Of a DNA stretch of 64,000 nt, positions 53,104 through 61,096 are shown in pieces; positions within the stretch are counted from its first letter, which is position 1; the number at the start of each line of letters is the position of its first letter. Made by a program: the position numbers and the translations under genes. The stretch is from an uncultured Roseburia sp. (GTDB lineage: Bacteria; Bacillota; Clostridia; Lachnospirales; Lachnospiraceae): positions 21,130 through 85,129 of the forward strand of contig CAKQXQ010000004.1 in assembly GCA_934292805.1 (NCBI GenBank). Direction: 5' to 3'. The notes below the pieces were generated by a model. It did no database searches. It was not told where the DNA came from and worked only from the letters and a program-made list of their open reading frames with translations.

Positions 53104-54627
53104 ATGGAAGCAGAAAAGGCGTTAGAGAGAATCACACCGGAAGAGGCAGGAATTTCAAGCAGACAGGTAAAAAAATGCATTGAAGAATTGATGCATGAGA
53201 ATACGCAGATGCATGGCTTTATGGCTGCACGTCACGGTAAGGTATTCGCGGAATGCTGGTGGGCTCCTTTCAATTCTGAAATGGTACATAGCAATCATTC
53301 TTTTGGAAAAAGTTATACTGCAACAGCAATAGGCATTGCAGTAACAGAAAAAAAGCTTTCGCTGGATGAGAAAATGGTTGACATCTTTAAAGATGAAATC
53401 GAGGAAAGAAAAATTTGTGTACCGGAATTAACAAAGAAGATTACTGTGCGCCATGTACTTTCCATGACAAATGGGCATGCGGCAAATCCTTCGATAGAGG
53501 GGGACTGGATCGCAAATTATTTTACAGCAGCGATAGAATATGAGCCTGGCACCAGGTTTTTATATAATACATCAGGAGCATGTATGCTTGCGGCAGTAGT
53601 GAAGAAGAAGACCGGTGAGAATGTAAAGGATTATCTTACTCCAAGACTATTTGAAAAAATAGGGATTAATGCGGAGCGATTTGTGTGGTTAAAATGGCCA
53701 AATGGAATTGATGCGGAGCCGGCTACGTTTGCCACAACAGAAGACAATCTGCGTCTGGCGATTCTGTATATGAATAATGGAAGATGGAATGGCGAACAGA
53801 TTGTTTCAGAAGAATTTATCCGCGAGGCACTTTCTGTCCAGATCACGACCGATAAGGCACCGGAACAGAAAGACGGCAGATGTGGGTATGGATATCAGCT
53901 TTGGGCGTGTAGTATTCCGGGTGTATACCGGTTTGATGGTGGACAGGGACAATATGGAATCATCTGGCCTGAAAAAGAACTTTGTGTTGCAGTACATGAG
54001 GGCGGGATATCACCTTATGGTCCGCAGGAAACTTTAGATGTGTTATATGAGCAGCTGCTTCTTCAGACAGAGGATGAAAGCCTGCCGGAAAATATGGCAG
54101 CTTATGATGAACTCGTTAGATTTGAAAAGAGTCAGAAAATTGAAAAAGACAAAACAAATAAAATACAGCCAGATGAAAATTTTGGAGGAGTATACAGAGT
54201 GATCTCCGGGGATGCAGATCCATGGATCGGAATGGCACCGCCTGGTGGAAAAGATTTTTTTGCAATATATCGGGATCCATCAAAGCAGGAAGAGATGACA
54301 GCTTTCTCATTTGAATTTGGATTAAACCATTGTATTTTCAGAGTGAATAAAGATACTGTTTTTAGAGCTTCCATGGATGGGGAACTGATCTTAAGGGAGA
54401 CAGATAATGTATTTCCACAGTTAAAAAATTATTGTGCAACTGCAAGATTTGTGAAGCCATATATTCTGGAGATCCGGATTCACTGGGTGAACAGCTGGGC
54501 AGAAACAAAAATGAGATTTGAGTACCAGAAGGGAATTATGAAAATCACATCTATGAAACTCAGACTGAATGAGGAAGATAACTGGCTTGTTTCCCGTGGA
54601 GAAGCAATAAAAGTGGAGGAGAGATAA
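53104..54627 (+). CDS. Serine hydrolase of the beta-lactamase class C family, with C-terminal extension
   Basis: This 507-residue protein has an N-terminal class C beta-lactamase-like domain (about residues 10-330) with SxxK as Ser66-Phe-Gly-Lys69 in HSFGKSYTATAIGIAV, a second motif around FLYNTSGACMLAAVV (Tyr-Asn-Thr), and RFDGGQGQYGIIWP at the KTG-equivalent strand. A C-terminal beta-rich domain of about 150 residues is of unknown function. The family includes esterases, transesterases and D-amino acid peptidases. No signal peptide is visible. It is longer than the 45819 paralogue and only distantly related. Its place between a transporter and esterases points to acyl-ester hydrolysis. Confidence 0.87.
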   Translation: MEAEKALERITPEEAGISSRQVKKCIEELMHENTQMHGFMAARHGKVFAECWWAPFNSEMVHSNHSFGKSYTATAIGIAVTEKKLSLDEKMVDIFKDEIEERKICVPELTKKITVRHVLSMTNGHAANPSIEGDWIANYFTAAIEYEPGTRFLYNTSGACMLAAVVKKKTGENVKDYLTPRLFEKIGINAERFVWLKWPNGIDAEPATFATTEDNLRLAILYMNNGRWNGEQIVSEEFIREALSVQITTDKAPEQKDGRCGYGYQLWACSIPGVYRFDGGQGQYGIIWPEKELCVAVHEGGISPYGPQETLDVLYEQLLLQTEDESLPENMAAYDELVRFEKSQKIEKDKTNKIQPDENFGGVYRVISGDADPWIGMAPPGGKDFFAIYRDPSKQEEMTAFSFEFGLNHCIFRVNKDTVFRASMDGELILRETDNVFPQLKNYCATARFVKPYILEIRIHWVNSWAETKMRFEYQKGIMKITSMKLRLNEEDNWLVSRGEAIKVEER

Positions 54628-54628
54628 A

Positions 54629-55492
54629 ATGGGTTTACTACGATTTAGTTACCGCTCGGAAATATTGAGCCTTCATACAAACATTACGGTCACATTGCCA
54701 TCAGAAGAACTGACGTATTATCCATTAACGGATATAAAAAGAGAAGAAGGGGTTGCTGCAAGAAGAAAGTGGGAATACCGGGACGGAATGAAATTCCAGA
54801 CGGTATATCTGCTTCATGGTGGCGGGGATGATGATACCTGTGTTGTCAGGAAATCAAATATTGAGCGTTATGCGGAAGAAAACTGTGTAATGACAGTGAC
54901 TGCACAGGCAAACGACAGTTTCTTTATGGATACACAGTATGGATATAAATATTTTACGTTTCTAACGGAAGAACTGCCGAAAGTGATCCAGACCATGTTC
55001 CCATCTTCCCCAAAGAGAGAAGATAATTTTGTGGCAGGCGTTGCAATGGGAGGAAATGGCTCCCTGGCACTGGGATTGAAAAGACCGGATCTGTATGCGG
55101 CATGCGTAGATCTTTCCGGAGGAATCGGATGCAGCGTGGATACAGACGCTTTCATAGATGAGGTACGCACTCTTAAGATGGAAAGGCTGCAGAGTACATT
55201 TGGTGATCCGGACAAATTAAGGGACGGACAATATGATCTTGGCGGATATGCAAGAAGAGCCGTTGAAAATGGAACAAAACTCCCGGATATTTATATCGCA
55301 GTTGGCGAAAATGATTTTATACGTGATGTTGTGCGTAAAGACAGGGATGCATTGATTTCCAGTGGAATCCCAATCCATTATGAGGAGGTAAAGGGATATA
55401 CACATGACTGGAATTTCTGGGATCCTTATTTGAAAAAGGCACTTTCAGAGTGGCTGCCATTGAAGAGAGAACCAATATATTTGCAGGGCTAA
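54629..55492 (+). CDS. EstD-like protein with Ser-to-Ala nucleophile change
   Basis: This 287-residue member of the EstD-like family has the usual strand QTVYLLHGGGDDDTCVVRKSNIE and the likely acid Asp in AVGENDFIRD and base His in KGYTHDWNFWD. However, the nucleophile elbow reads AGVAMGGNG, with Ala139 where active members have Ser. The gene is intact with normal length and a ribosome site (GGAGGAGAG), so the change is not simple decay. It may bind ligand without cleaving it, or use a different mechanism. It lies directly before copy 4 of the PHB-depolymerase-like family. Confidence 0.82.
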   Translation: MGLLRFSYRSEILSLHTNITVTLPSEELTYYPLTDIKREEGVAARRKWEYRDGMKFQTVYLLHGGGDDDTCVVRKSNIERYAEENCVMTVTAQANDSFFMDTQYGYKYFTFLTEELPKVIQTMFPSSPKREDNFVAGVAMGGNGSLALGLKRPDLYAACVDLSGGIGCSVDTDAFIDEVRTLKMERLQSTFGDPDKLRDGQYDLGGYARRAVENGTKLPDIYIAVGENDFIRDVVRKDRDALISSGIPIHYEEVKGYTHDWNFWDPYLKKALSEWLPLKREPIYLQG

Positions 55493-55508
55493 GAGGAGGA
55501 TTAAGAAG

Positions 55509-56981
55509 ATGAAGATTAATTTACTTCCAGGAATTCCTGATGATGATAACAGGGATTATTTGCCGGAATACTTAAAAGACAGCGAGATTGTTGTCAATGA
55601 AAATGGAAATAATTCGCAGGTCTATCCCAAAAGGCTGGAGGAGAAAAAAGGGGCTCTTGTGGATGAGTTTGTAGACACCTGGTATCAATATGTTCCGGAA
55701 TCTTATAATCCGGAGAAAAAGACACCGGTTGTTTTTTCCATGCACGGAGGGCTGATGACCGGATGGGGACAGGCAGTGTATACGTCATGGACGCATGTGG
55801 CTGACAGAGAAGGATTCATATGTGTCTTTCCCAATGCACAGCTCCGCAGATTCTGGACAATCGAATGCGAGGATAAATTATATGAGGAATTGTCTGCACC
55901 AAATGGAGAGGGAATTTATATGAACCCGGTTCCTCCAATTGATGAAAATCATGATGTACTTGTAGTGTTTGCATTGATCGAAAAATTAAAGAAGGAATAC
56001 AATATTGACGAAGAGCGCATTTACATGCAGGGAATGTCCTGCGGCAATGCGATGACAACAATGATGGCAAGACATTTCGGTAATAAATTTGCTGCGATGG
56101 AAGGCTCAGCAGGACCTGGAACAATGGGACTTATGTTCAGGGAAGATGGGACACCAAACAATGATGCGGGACCGCTTCCAGTATTGCAGACAAGAATGGA
56201 AAACGACGGAACACCACCTGGAAGTACAGATAGTCCGCTTGACATTGTAGCAGGAAACCGCGATTACTGGCTGATCGTAAATCAGTGTAAAGAGCTTCCT
56301 GTGATAAAACTGGATGGCGAAAATAACTATGCTTTTTATAAAGGGAAAAAAGCAGATTATATATTCCGTGATGTAAAGAACAGGGATCATGGACAGACAT
56401 TTGATGATGCAGAAATCTGCTGGGATTATCTGTTTTCCGGAACAAGAAGAAAGGCAGATGGATCCATTGAGTATATGGAAACTATTGAAAAAAGAGAAGG
56501 AGACCGGATCAATTATGCAGTAGAGGCAGACAGCAGATATGCGTGGGTGAACAATAAGAAAACAAAGCTGTCAGCCCCAACCTTTGAGTGGAAGAAGTTA
56601 AAATATCATGGTCTTGGCGGTGATGCTTTGGTACGTGCAACTTATACTATGGTTCCGGTTACTGATCTTGTGGAAGCATTTGGAGGATCTGTTATCTGTG
56701 AAGCAGGAAAAGTTTATGCAAATATGAAGAATGGAAAAAAACTCCAGTTTGCAAGAGGATGCATAGGATGTACGATAAATGACCATGTGCGCTCTATGTT
56801 TATAGAGTCAGTTGAACGGGAAAATGTACTGTTTATATCTGCAGAGTGGTTTGTGGCAGAAGTGATGGGACTTCAGTATTCAAAATGTGGAAGTATGATT
56901 TATGCAACGGATCATTATAGTGTCCTGTCTGCACATATGGAACGTCTTTTACATGATATTTTAAAGAGTGATGGCCTATAG
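55509..56981 (+). CDS. PHB-depolymerase-like esterase with C-terminal stalk domain, copy 4
   Basis: This 490-residue paralogue of copies 1-3 has an N-terminal LPGIPDDDNRDYLPEYLKD and SMHGGLMTGWGQAVYTSW. Nucleophile Ser177 lies in MQGMSCGNAM, with Cys after Ser, and the base His in KNRDHGQTFDDA. The stalk-like C-terminus has MVPVTDLVEAFGGSVI and ISAEWFVAEVMGLQYSKCGSMIYATD. It is the shortest copy. GAGGAGG precedes the ATG closely. No signal peptide is seen, so the domain usually found on secreted proteins is here in the cytoplasm. Confidence 0.85.
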   Translation: MKINLLPGIPDDDNRDYLPEYLKDSEIVVNENGNNSQVYPKRLEEKKGALVDEFVDTWYQYVPESYNPEKKTPVVFSMHGGLMTGWGQAVYTSWTHVADREGFICVFPNAQLRRFWTIECEDKLYEELSAPNGEGIYMNPVPPIDENHDVLVVFALIEKLKKEYNIDEERIYMQGMSCGNAMTTMMARHFGNKFAAMEGSAGPGTMGLMFREDGTPNNDAGPLPVLQTRMENDGTPPGSTDSPLDIVAGNRDYWLIVNQCKELPVIKLDGENNYAFYKGKKADYIFRDVKNRDHGQTFDDAEICWDYLFSGTRRKADGSIEYMETIEKREGDRINYAVEADSRYAWVNNKKTKLSAPTFEWKKLKYHGLGGDALVRATYTMVPVTDLVEAFGGSVICEAGKVYANMKNGKKLQFARGCIGCTINDHVRSMFIESVERENVLFISAEWFVAEVMGLQYSKCGSMIYATDHYSVLSAHMERLLHDILKSDGL

Positions 56982-57023
56982 ATAATTGTCCAAGGGCAAA
57001 AAATGCAGAGAGGAGGATAGAAT

Positions 57024-58529
57024 GTGGATAAAAAAATAAAGTTAATACCGGGAATCTGTGATACAAAGAACCGGCATTATCTTCCAGAGAAACTTTTGGA
57101 TGGAAAAACGACAGTAAATGAAAATGGAAACAACTCCCAGGTTTATCCGGAAAATTTAAAAGAGTACAGGGCGGTGCTTGCAGATGATATAGAAGATGTC
57201 TGGTATGAATATGTTCCCAACTCTTATGATCCAGGGAAAAAGACACCTCTTGTAGTCTCTATGCATGGAGGATTGATGACCGGCTGGGGACAGGCAGTTT
57301 ATACTTCCTGGACACTTGTGGCAGACAGAGAAGGTTTTATTGTAGTATTTCCGAATGCAGCATCAAAAAGAATGTGGATGATGGAATGCGACTGGGAAAA
57401 AGTCATAGAGACATTGGGACAAATTTCAGGTGACGTTCCCTTGCTTCATAAGCCGGAAAATCATGTAGAAGATTATCATGATGTGAAAAAAACAGTAAAG
57501 TTAATTGAAAAGATGAAGGAAAAGTACAACATTGATGCCGGAAGGATCTATATGCAGGGAATGTCAATGGGAAATGCCATGACAGGCCAGTTTGCACGAT
57601 ATATGGGAAGTATTCTCGCCGGTGCAGCAGGATCAGGGTGCCCAACTAATTCAAAATTGCTGTTTGATAACAGACATGAGGTAATCAATCAGTCCGGACC
57701 TCTTGATATCTGGCAGTCAAGGCTGGAACTCGACAAGGTTCCACCACACTACAGGGAAGGAGATCACGAGACTATCCGGTATAATCTGGAGTACTGGAAT
57801 CTGGTAAACGGATGTGATGCACTTCCACAGATTGGTATTCGTGATGAGTATAATTTTGCATTTTATAAGGGAAGTCAAGGCAATAATGTACTGATGGATG
57901 TAAAAAACAGGGATCACGGACAGACTTTTGATGATGCTGAACTGGTATGGGATTATCTTTTTTCCGGATGTTATAAAGATGAAAGTGGCAGGCTGCACCA
58001 CAGTGAACCAAGAAAAAAATGGTGTGTGGACGAAGTGAATTTTGCAGTTGCAAAAGATTGCAGAAAAGCCTGGGTAAACAATGGTATCATGGAACTCCAT
58101 AAACCATGCTTCTTCTGGGAAAAAATAAAATATCACGGATTAAATGGAAATGCGATTGTCCGTGGTTCATACGCTTATATTCCGGTAAGTTCTCTCGCAG
58201 AGATTTTTCATATGAGGCTTAAGACAGAGGAAAATGGAAGAGTTGCATATTTATGTGGTGCACCACAGATTGGAAAAATTATTTCAGAAGAAGTGGAAGA
58301 AATCCAGTTCGCAGAGGGAAATATTGCCTGCATAGTCAATAATTCTGTGGAATCGATGTATGCAGAAGCAGTGATGAAAGAGAATGAACTGTGTGTTTCC
58401 CTGGAATGGTTTGCCAGAAGATTTTTAAAATTAAGCGTGTCAGAGTGTGATGGAGTTGTTTATGCTACAGATCATCCATCACGGATTTCATGGCATATGG
58501 CAGATCTGATCCGGACATATCTTACATAG
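57024..58529 (+). CDS. PHB-depolymerase-like esterase with C-terminal stalk domain, copy 5
   Basis: This 501-residue protein is the most divergent copy at the N-terminus (IPGICDTKNRHYLPEKLLDG). Ser181 lies in MQGMSMGNAM and the base His in KNRDHGQTFDDA. The stalk-like domain contains YIPVSSLAEIFHMRL and VSLEWFARRFLKLSVSECDGVVYATD. It starts with GTG, set by AGGAGG 8 bp upstream; an ATG 2 bp earlier is out of frame and meets a stop after five codons. It sits between copy 4 and the active EstD-like gene at 58539. Confidence 0.85.
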   Translation: MDKKIKLIPGICDTKNRHYLPEKLLDGKTTVNENGNNSQVYPENLKEYRAVLADDIEDVWYEYVPNSYDPGKKTPLVVSMHGGLMTGWGQAVYTSWTLVADREGFIVVFPNAASKRMWMMECDWEKVIETLGQISGDVPLLHKPENHVEDYHDVKKTVKLIEKMKEKYNIDAGRIYMQGMSMGNAMTGQFARYMGSILAGAAGSGCPTNSKLLFDNRHEVINQSGPLDIWQSRLELDKVPPHYREGDHETIRYNLEYWNLVNGCDALPQIGIRDEYNFAFYKGSQGNNVLMDVKNRDHGQTFDDAELVWDYLFSGCYKDESGRLHHSEPRKKWCVDEVNFAVAKDCRKAWVNNGIMELHKPCFFWEKIKYHGLNGNAIVRGSYAYIPVSSLAEIFHMRLKTEENGRVAYLCGAPQIGKIISEEVEEIQFAEGNIACIVNNSVESMYAEAVMKENELCVSLEWFARRFLKLSVSECDGVVYATDHPSRISWHMADLIRTYLT

Positions 58530-58538
58530 GAGGAGACC

Positions 58539-59387
58539 ATGGCATTAAATCATATTACATTTTATTCAAAATTGATGGAAATGGAAATGGGGATCGACGT
58601 GATCATCCCGGAAAATAAGTGGGGATATTCTCTTGCAGAGCGTCCGAAAGATTACAAATATCCGGTGCTCTGGCTTTTATGTGGCGGTGGGTTTGATTAT
58701 ACAGACTGGCAGAGATATACAGCAATTGAGTTATATGCGGCACAGGCTGGAATTGCAGTTGTGATGCCAAGTGCCTATTATTCCGGATATATGGATACTA
58801 TCCATGGAGATTATAAATATTTTTCTGTGATTACAGATGAGATATCTAAACTGGCTGTAAAATTATTTCCACTGTCAGAAAAAAGAGAAGACAATTTTAT
58901 AGCAGGATTTTCCATGGGAGGTTATGGTGCATTCAAGTGGGCGATGCGCAATCCGGAAAAGTTCCGTTGCTGTGGTGTTTTTTCGGGACCGATAGGGATC
59001 GTTCCACATGAACCGGTACACTATAAAGAGAACGAGATTGGTCTGAGAGAAGACGAAAACGAGCCATGCCCGGAAGGATTTAAGACAATGATCGCAGCGT
59101 TTGGTTCTGCAAAAGACCGGCGAAATACGCCGGATGATAATTTCTATATGATTGAACAACATTTAAAAAAACATACAGATCTGCCAGAATTTTATATTTC
59201 TACAGGGCAGGAAGATGCGATTGCATTTGATAATTACAATCAGGCAGAATGGATGCATCAGGCAGGATTGGAATTTGTAGATATCAGGGATCATGGCAGA
59301 CACAACTGGGAGTATTGTGATAAAAAGGTGAAAGAATTTCTGGAATGGATTCCATTAAAGAATGTATTTAAAATGGAGGAAGCATAA
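58539..59387 (+). CDS. EstD-like alpha/beta hydrolase (intact)
   Basis: This 282-residue esterase has the elbow AGFSMGGYG with Ser125, likely acid Asp in STGQEDAIAF, and base His in HGRHNWEYC. It is the close paralogue of the protein at 39227, sharing IPENKWGYSLAERPKDYKYPVLWL and GGGFDYTDWQRYTAIELYAAQAGIAV. An insert (VPHEPVHYKENEIGLREDENEPCPEGF) after the SGP strand distinguishes it. The gene is followed without any gap by its degenerate paralogue at 59388, the reverse of the order in the left operon. Confidence 0.9.
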   Translation: MALNHITFYSKLMEMEMGIDVIIPENKWGYSLAERPKDYKYPVLWLLCGGGFDYTDWQRYTAIELYAAQAGIAVVMPSAYYSGYMDTIHGDYKYFSVITDEISKLAVKLFPLSEKREDNFIAGFSMGGYGAFKWAMRNPEKFRCCGVFSGPIGIVPHEPVHYKENEIGLREDENEPCPEGFKTMIAAFGSAKDRRNTPDDNFYMIEQHLKKHTDLPEFYISTGQEDAIAFDNYNQAEWMHQAGLEFVDIRDHGRHNWEYCDKKVKEFLEWIPLKNVFKMEEA

Positions 59388-60137
59388 ATGGCACACATAG
59401 AAATCCATGCATTATCAGTGAAACTGGCAGGAACTTTTGAGGCACATGTATTTTTCCCGGAACAGGAAGTGGAAAAGACAGAGGAAAAATTTCCGGTATT
59501 GTGGATGATACACGAGGATGGGACGGGAACCTTTGATTTGATGCGTCATGCGGCACTGATGGAAAAAATCGCAGAAGAGAAAAGAATGTTTGTAATTGCT
59601 CCGATGATAAGTCATTCGCTTGCAACCAATATGGCATTTGGCACAAAGAATGAAGACTTTCTTGTGGAAGAATGCCCGGAAATTTTCCGCTTTTTATATC
59701 CAGTCAGTGAAAAGAAAGAAGACAATTATATTTTTGGAATCCATACAGGTGCCTATGGTGCGGTAAAGCTTGCGATGAAGCATCCAGATGTGTATGCAGG
59801 ATGTTTTGCTGTTAATGGCGAATTTGATATTGCCGGAAGATGCAAGGACAGTAAAAACCGGGAGGCAGGATTCAGACATCAGTCAGAGGAATCATTAAAA
59901 GCGGTATTCGGAGATCTTGACAAGGTATCTGGCGGACAGGAAGATATCTATCATCTGGCAGGAAATGCACAAATAAGGATAGAACTTTTCTGTAGTACAA
60001 AGCTTGACCGTTATAAAGATAATAAAAGGCTGGAAGAGGCAGACACATTTGTAACATTAACAGATGTTGATAAGACAGAGGATTTCCAGCAGATAGAAGA
60101 AATGATCCAAGCAGGAGCTGACAAAATTGTCAGATAA
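59388..60137 (+). CDS. EstD-like protein lacking the catalytic triad (pseudo-esterase)
   Basis: This 249-residue relative of the protein at 38453 shares the N-terminal pattern (IEIHALSVKLAGTFEAHVFFPE against MIEMNALSTVLCGSFSAKVFFPE) and the SEESLKAVFGDLDK segment. The nucleophile elbow reads FGIHTGAYGAVK, with His119 in place of Ser, and the acid and base of active paralogues are missing from the C-terminus. The same degenerate type occurs once in each esterase operon, next to an intact EstD-like gene, so it is probably kept for a non-catalytic role. Its ATG follows the previous stop directly. Confidence 0.8.
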   Translation: MAHIEIHALSVKLAGTFEAHVFFPEQEVEKTEEKFPVLWMIHEDGTGTFDLMRHAALMEKIAEEKRMFVIAPMISHSLATNMAFGTKNEDFLVEECPEIFRFLYPVSEKKEDNYIFGIHTGAYGAVKLAMKHPDVYAGCFAVNGEFDIAGRCKDSKNREAGFRHQSEESLKAVFGDLDKVSGGQEDIYHLAGNAQIRIELFCSTKLDRYKDNKRLEEADTFVTLTDVDKTEDFQQIEEMIQAGADKIVR

Positions 60138-60154
60138 AATAGGGGGGATAACAT

Positions 60155-61036
60155 ATGAGCTTTCAGATAAATGACAGATTATACTGGCCGGAAGGAAAGA
60201 GAAAAGCATTCACGTTAAGTTATGATGATGGAATCGAACAGGATCGCAGGTTAGTACGGATGATGAATGAAAGAAAAGTCAGAGGAACTTTTAACCTGAA
60301 CTCCGGACTGTTTGGAAGGAAAGGACGTGTGGCAGCGGGGAAAAAAGAAGTGGATCATATAAAAATACCTGCAGAGGAGATAATCAGGCTTTATGAAGAC
60401 CATGAAGTTGCTGGTCATGGAGTAAATCATGAATCAATGTATGGGATGGATACAGCAAGATGTGCAGAAGAAATCTTAACATGCAGAAAAGAGCTTGAAC
60501 AGATTACAGGAAGACCATTGACCGGTTTTGCATACGCATTTGGTGCTGTAGACGAGAATATTTTAAATGCTGTAAGGTTAAGCGGAATCTCTTATGCGAG
60601 AACAATCACATCTACCTATAAATTTGATATCCCACTGGATTTTTTGCAATGGAATCCAACCTGTCATCATGATGATGAAAGAGTCATGGAACTTGCAGAT
60701 GCTTTTTTGTCAGATGATTTTTATTTTTCCATGTACAGTCCGGCAAAATTGTTTTATGTATGGGGACACAGTTATGAATTTGACCAGAACGATAACTGGG
60801 ATCACATGGAGAAGTTGTTGGATAAAGTGGCTTTCAAAGATGATGTATGGTATGCAACGAACGGACAGATCCAGAGTTATGTAGATGCATACAGAAAGCT
60901 GATTTTTTCAGTAGACAGTACAAAAGTTTTTAACCCGACATGCACAAGCATATGGCTTGGTGGAATTTTCTCGGAGAAAACAGTTGAAGTAAAACCGGGG
61001 GAGATTACAGAACTGCTTCCGGCAATTGAAATGTAG
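60155..61036 (+). CDS. Polysaccharide deacetylase-like protein (NodB/CE4 fold)
   Basis: This 293-residue protein has the NodB-type motifs: TLSYDDG with Asp24 and Asp25 near the N-terminus (base and metal ligand), the metal-binding HGVNH at His88 and His92, a GFAYAFGAVDENI segment near motif 3, and SPAKLFYVWGHSYEFDQ near the C-terminus. CE4 enzymes remove N- or O-acetyl groups from sugars with a divalent metal. No signal peptide is seen, unlike cell-wall deacetylases, so a soluble intracellular substrate is likely. AGGGGGG precedes the ATG. Confidence 0.85.
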   Translation: MSFQINDRLYWPEGKRKAFTLSYDDGIEQDRRLVRMMNERKVRGTFNLNSGLFGRKGRVAAGKKEVDHIKIPAEEIIRLYEDHEVAGHGVNHESMYGMDTARCAEEILTCRKELEQITGRPLTGFAYAFGAVDENILNAVRLSGISYARTITSTYKFDIPLDFLQWNPTCHHDDERVMELADAFLSDDFYFSMYSPAKLFYVWGHSYEFDQNDNWDHMEKLLDKVAFKDDVWYATNGQIQSYVDAYRKLIFSVDSTKVFNPTCTSIWLGGIFSEKTVEVKPGEITELLPAIEM

Positions 61037-61096
61037 AAGAAAATCCGGATGAAAGCATCTGGAAGATATATTATAAAATAACAGGAGGAGATTTAT

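Noticed and set aside
40050..58529. Genuine polyhydroxybutyrate storage metabolism
   Set aside because: No phaC, phaA, phaB or phasin gene is present; the similarity is to the broad depolymerase/feruloyl-esterase hydrolase fold only.
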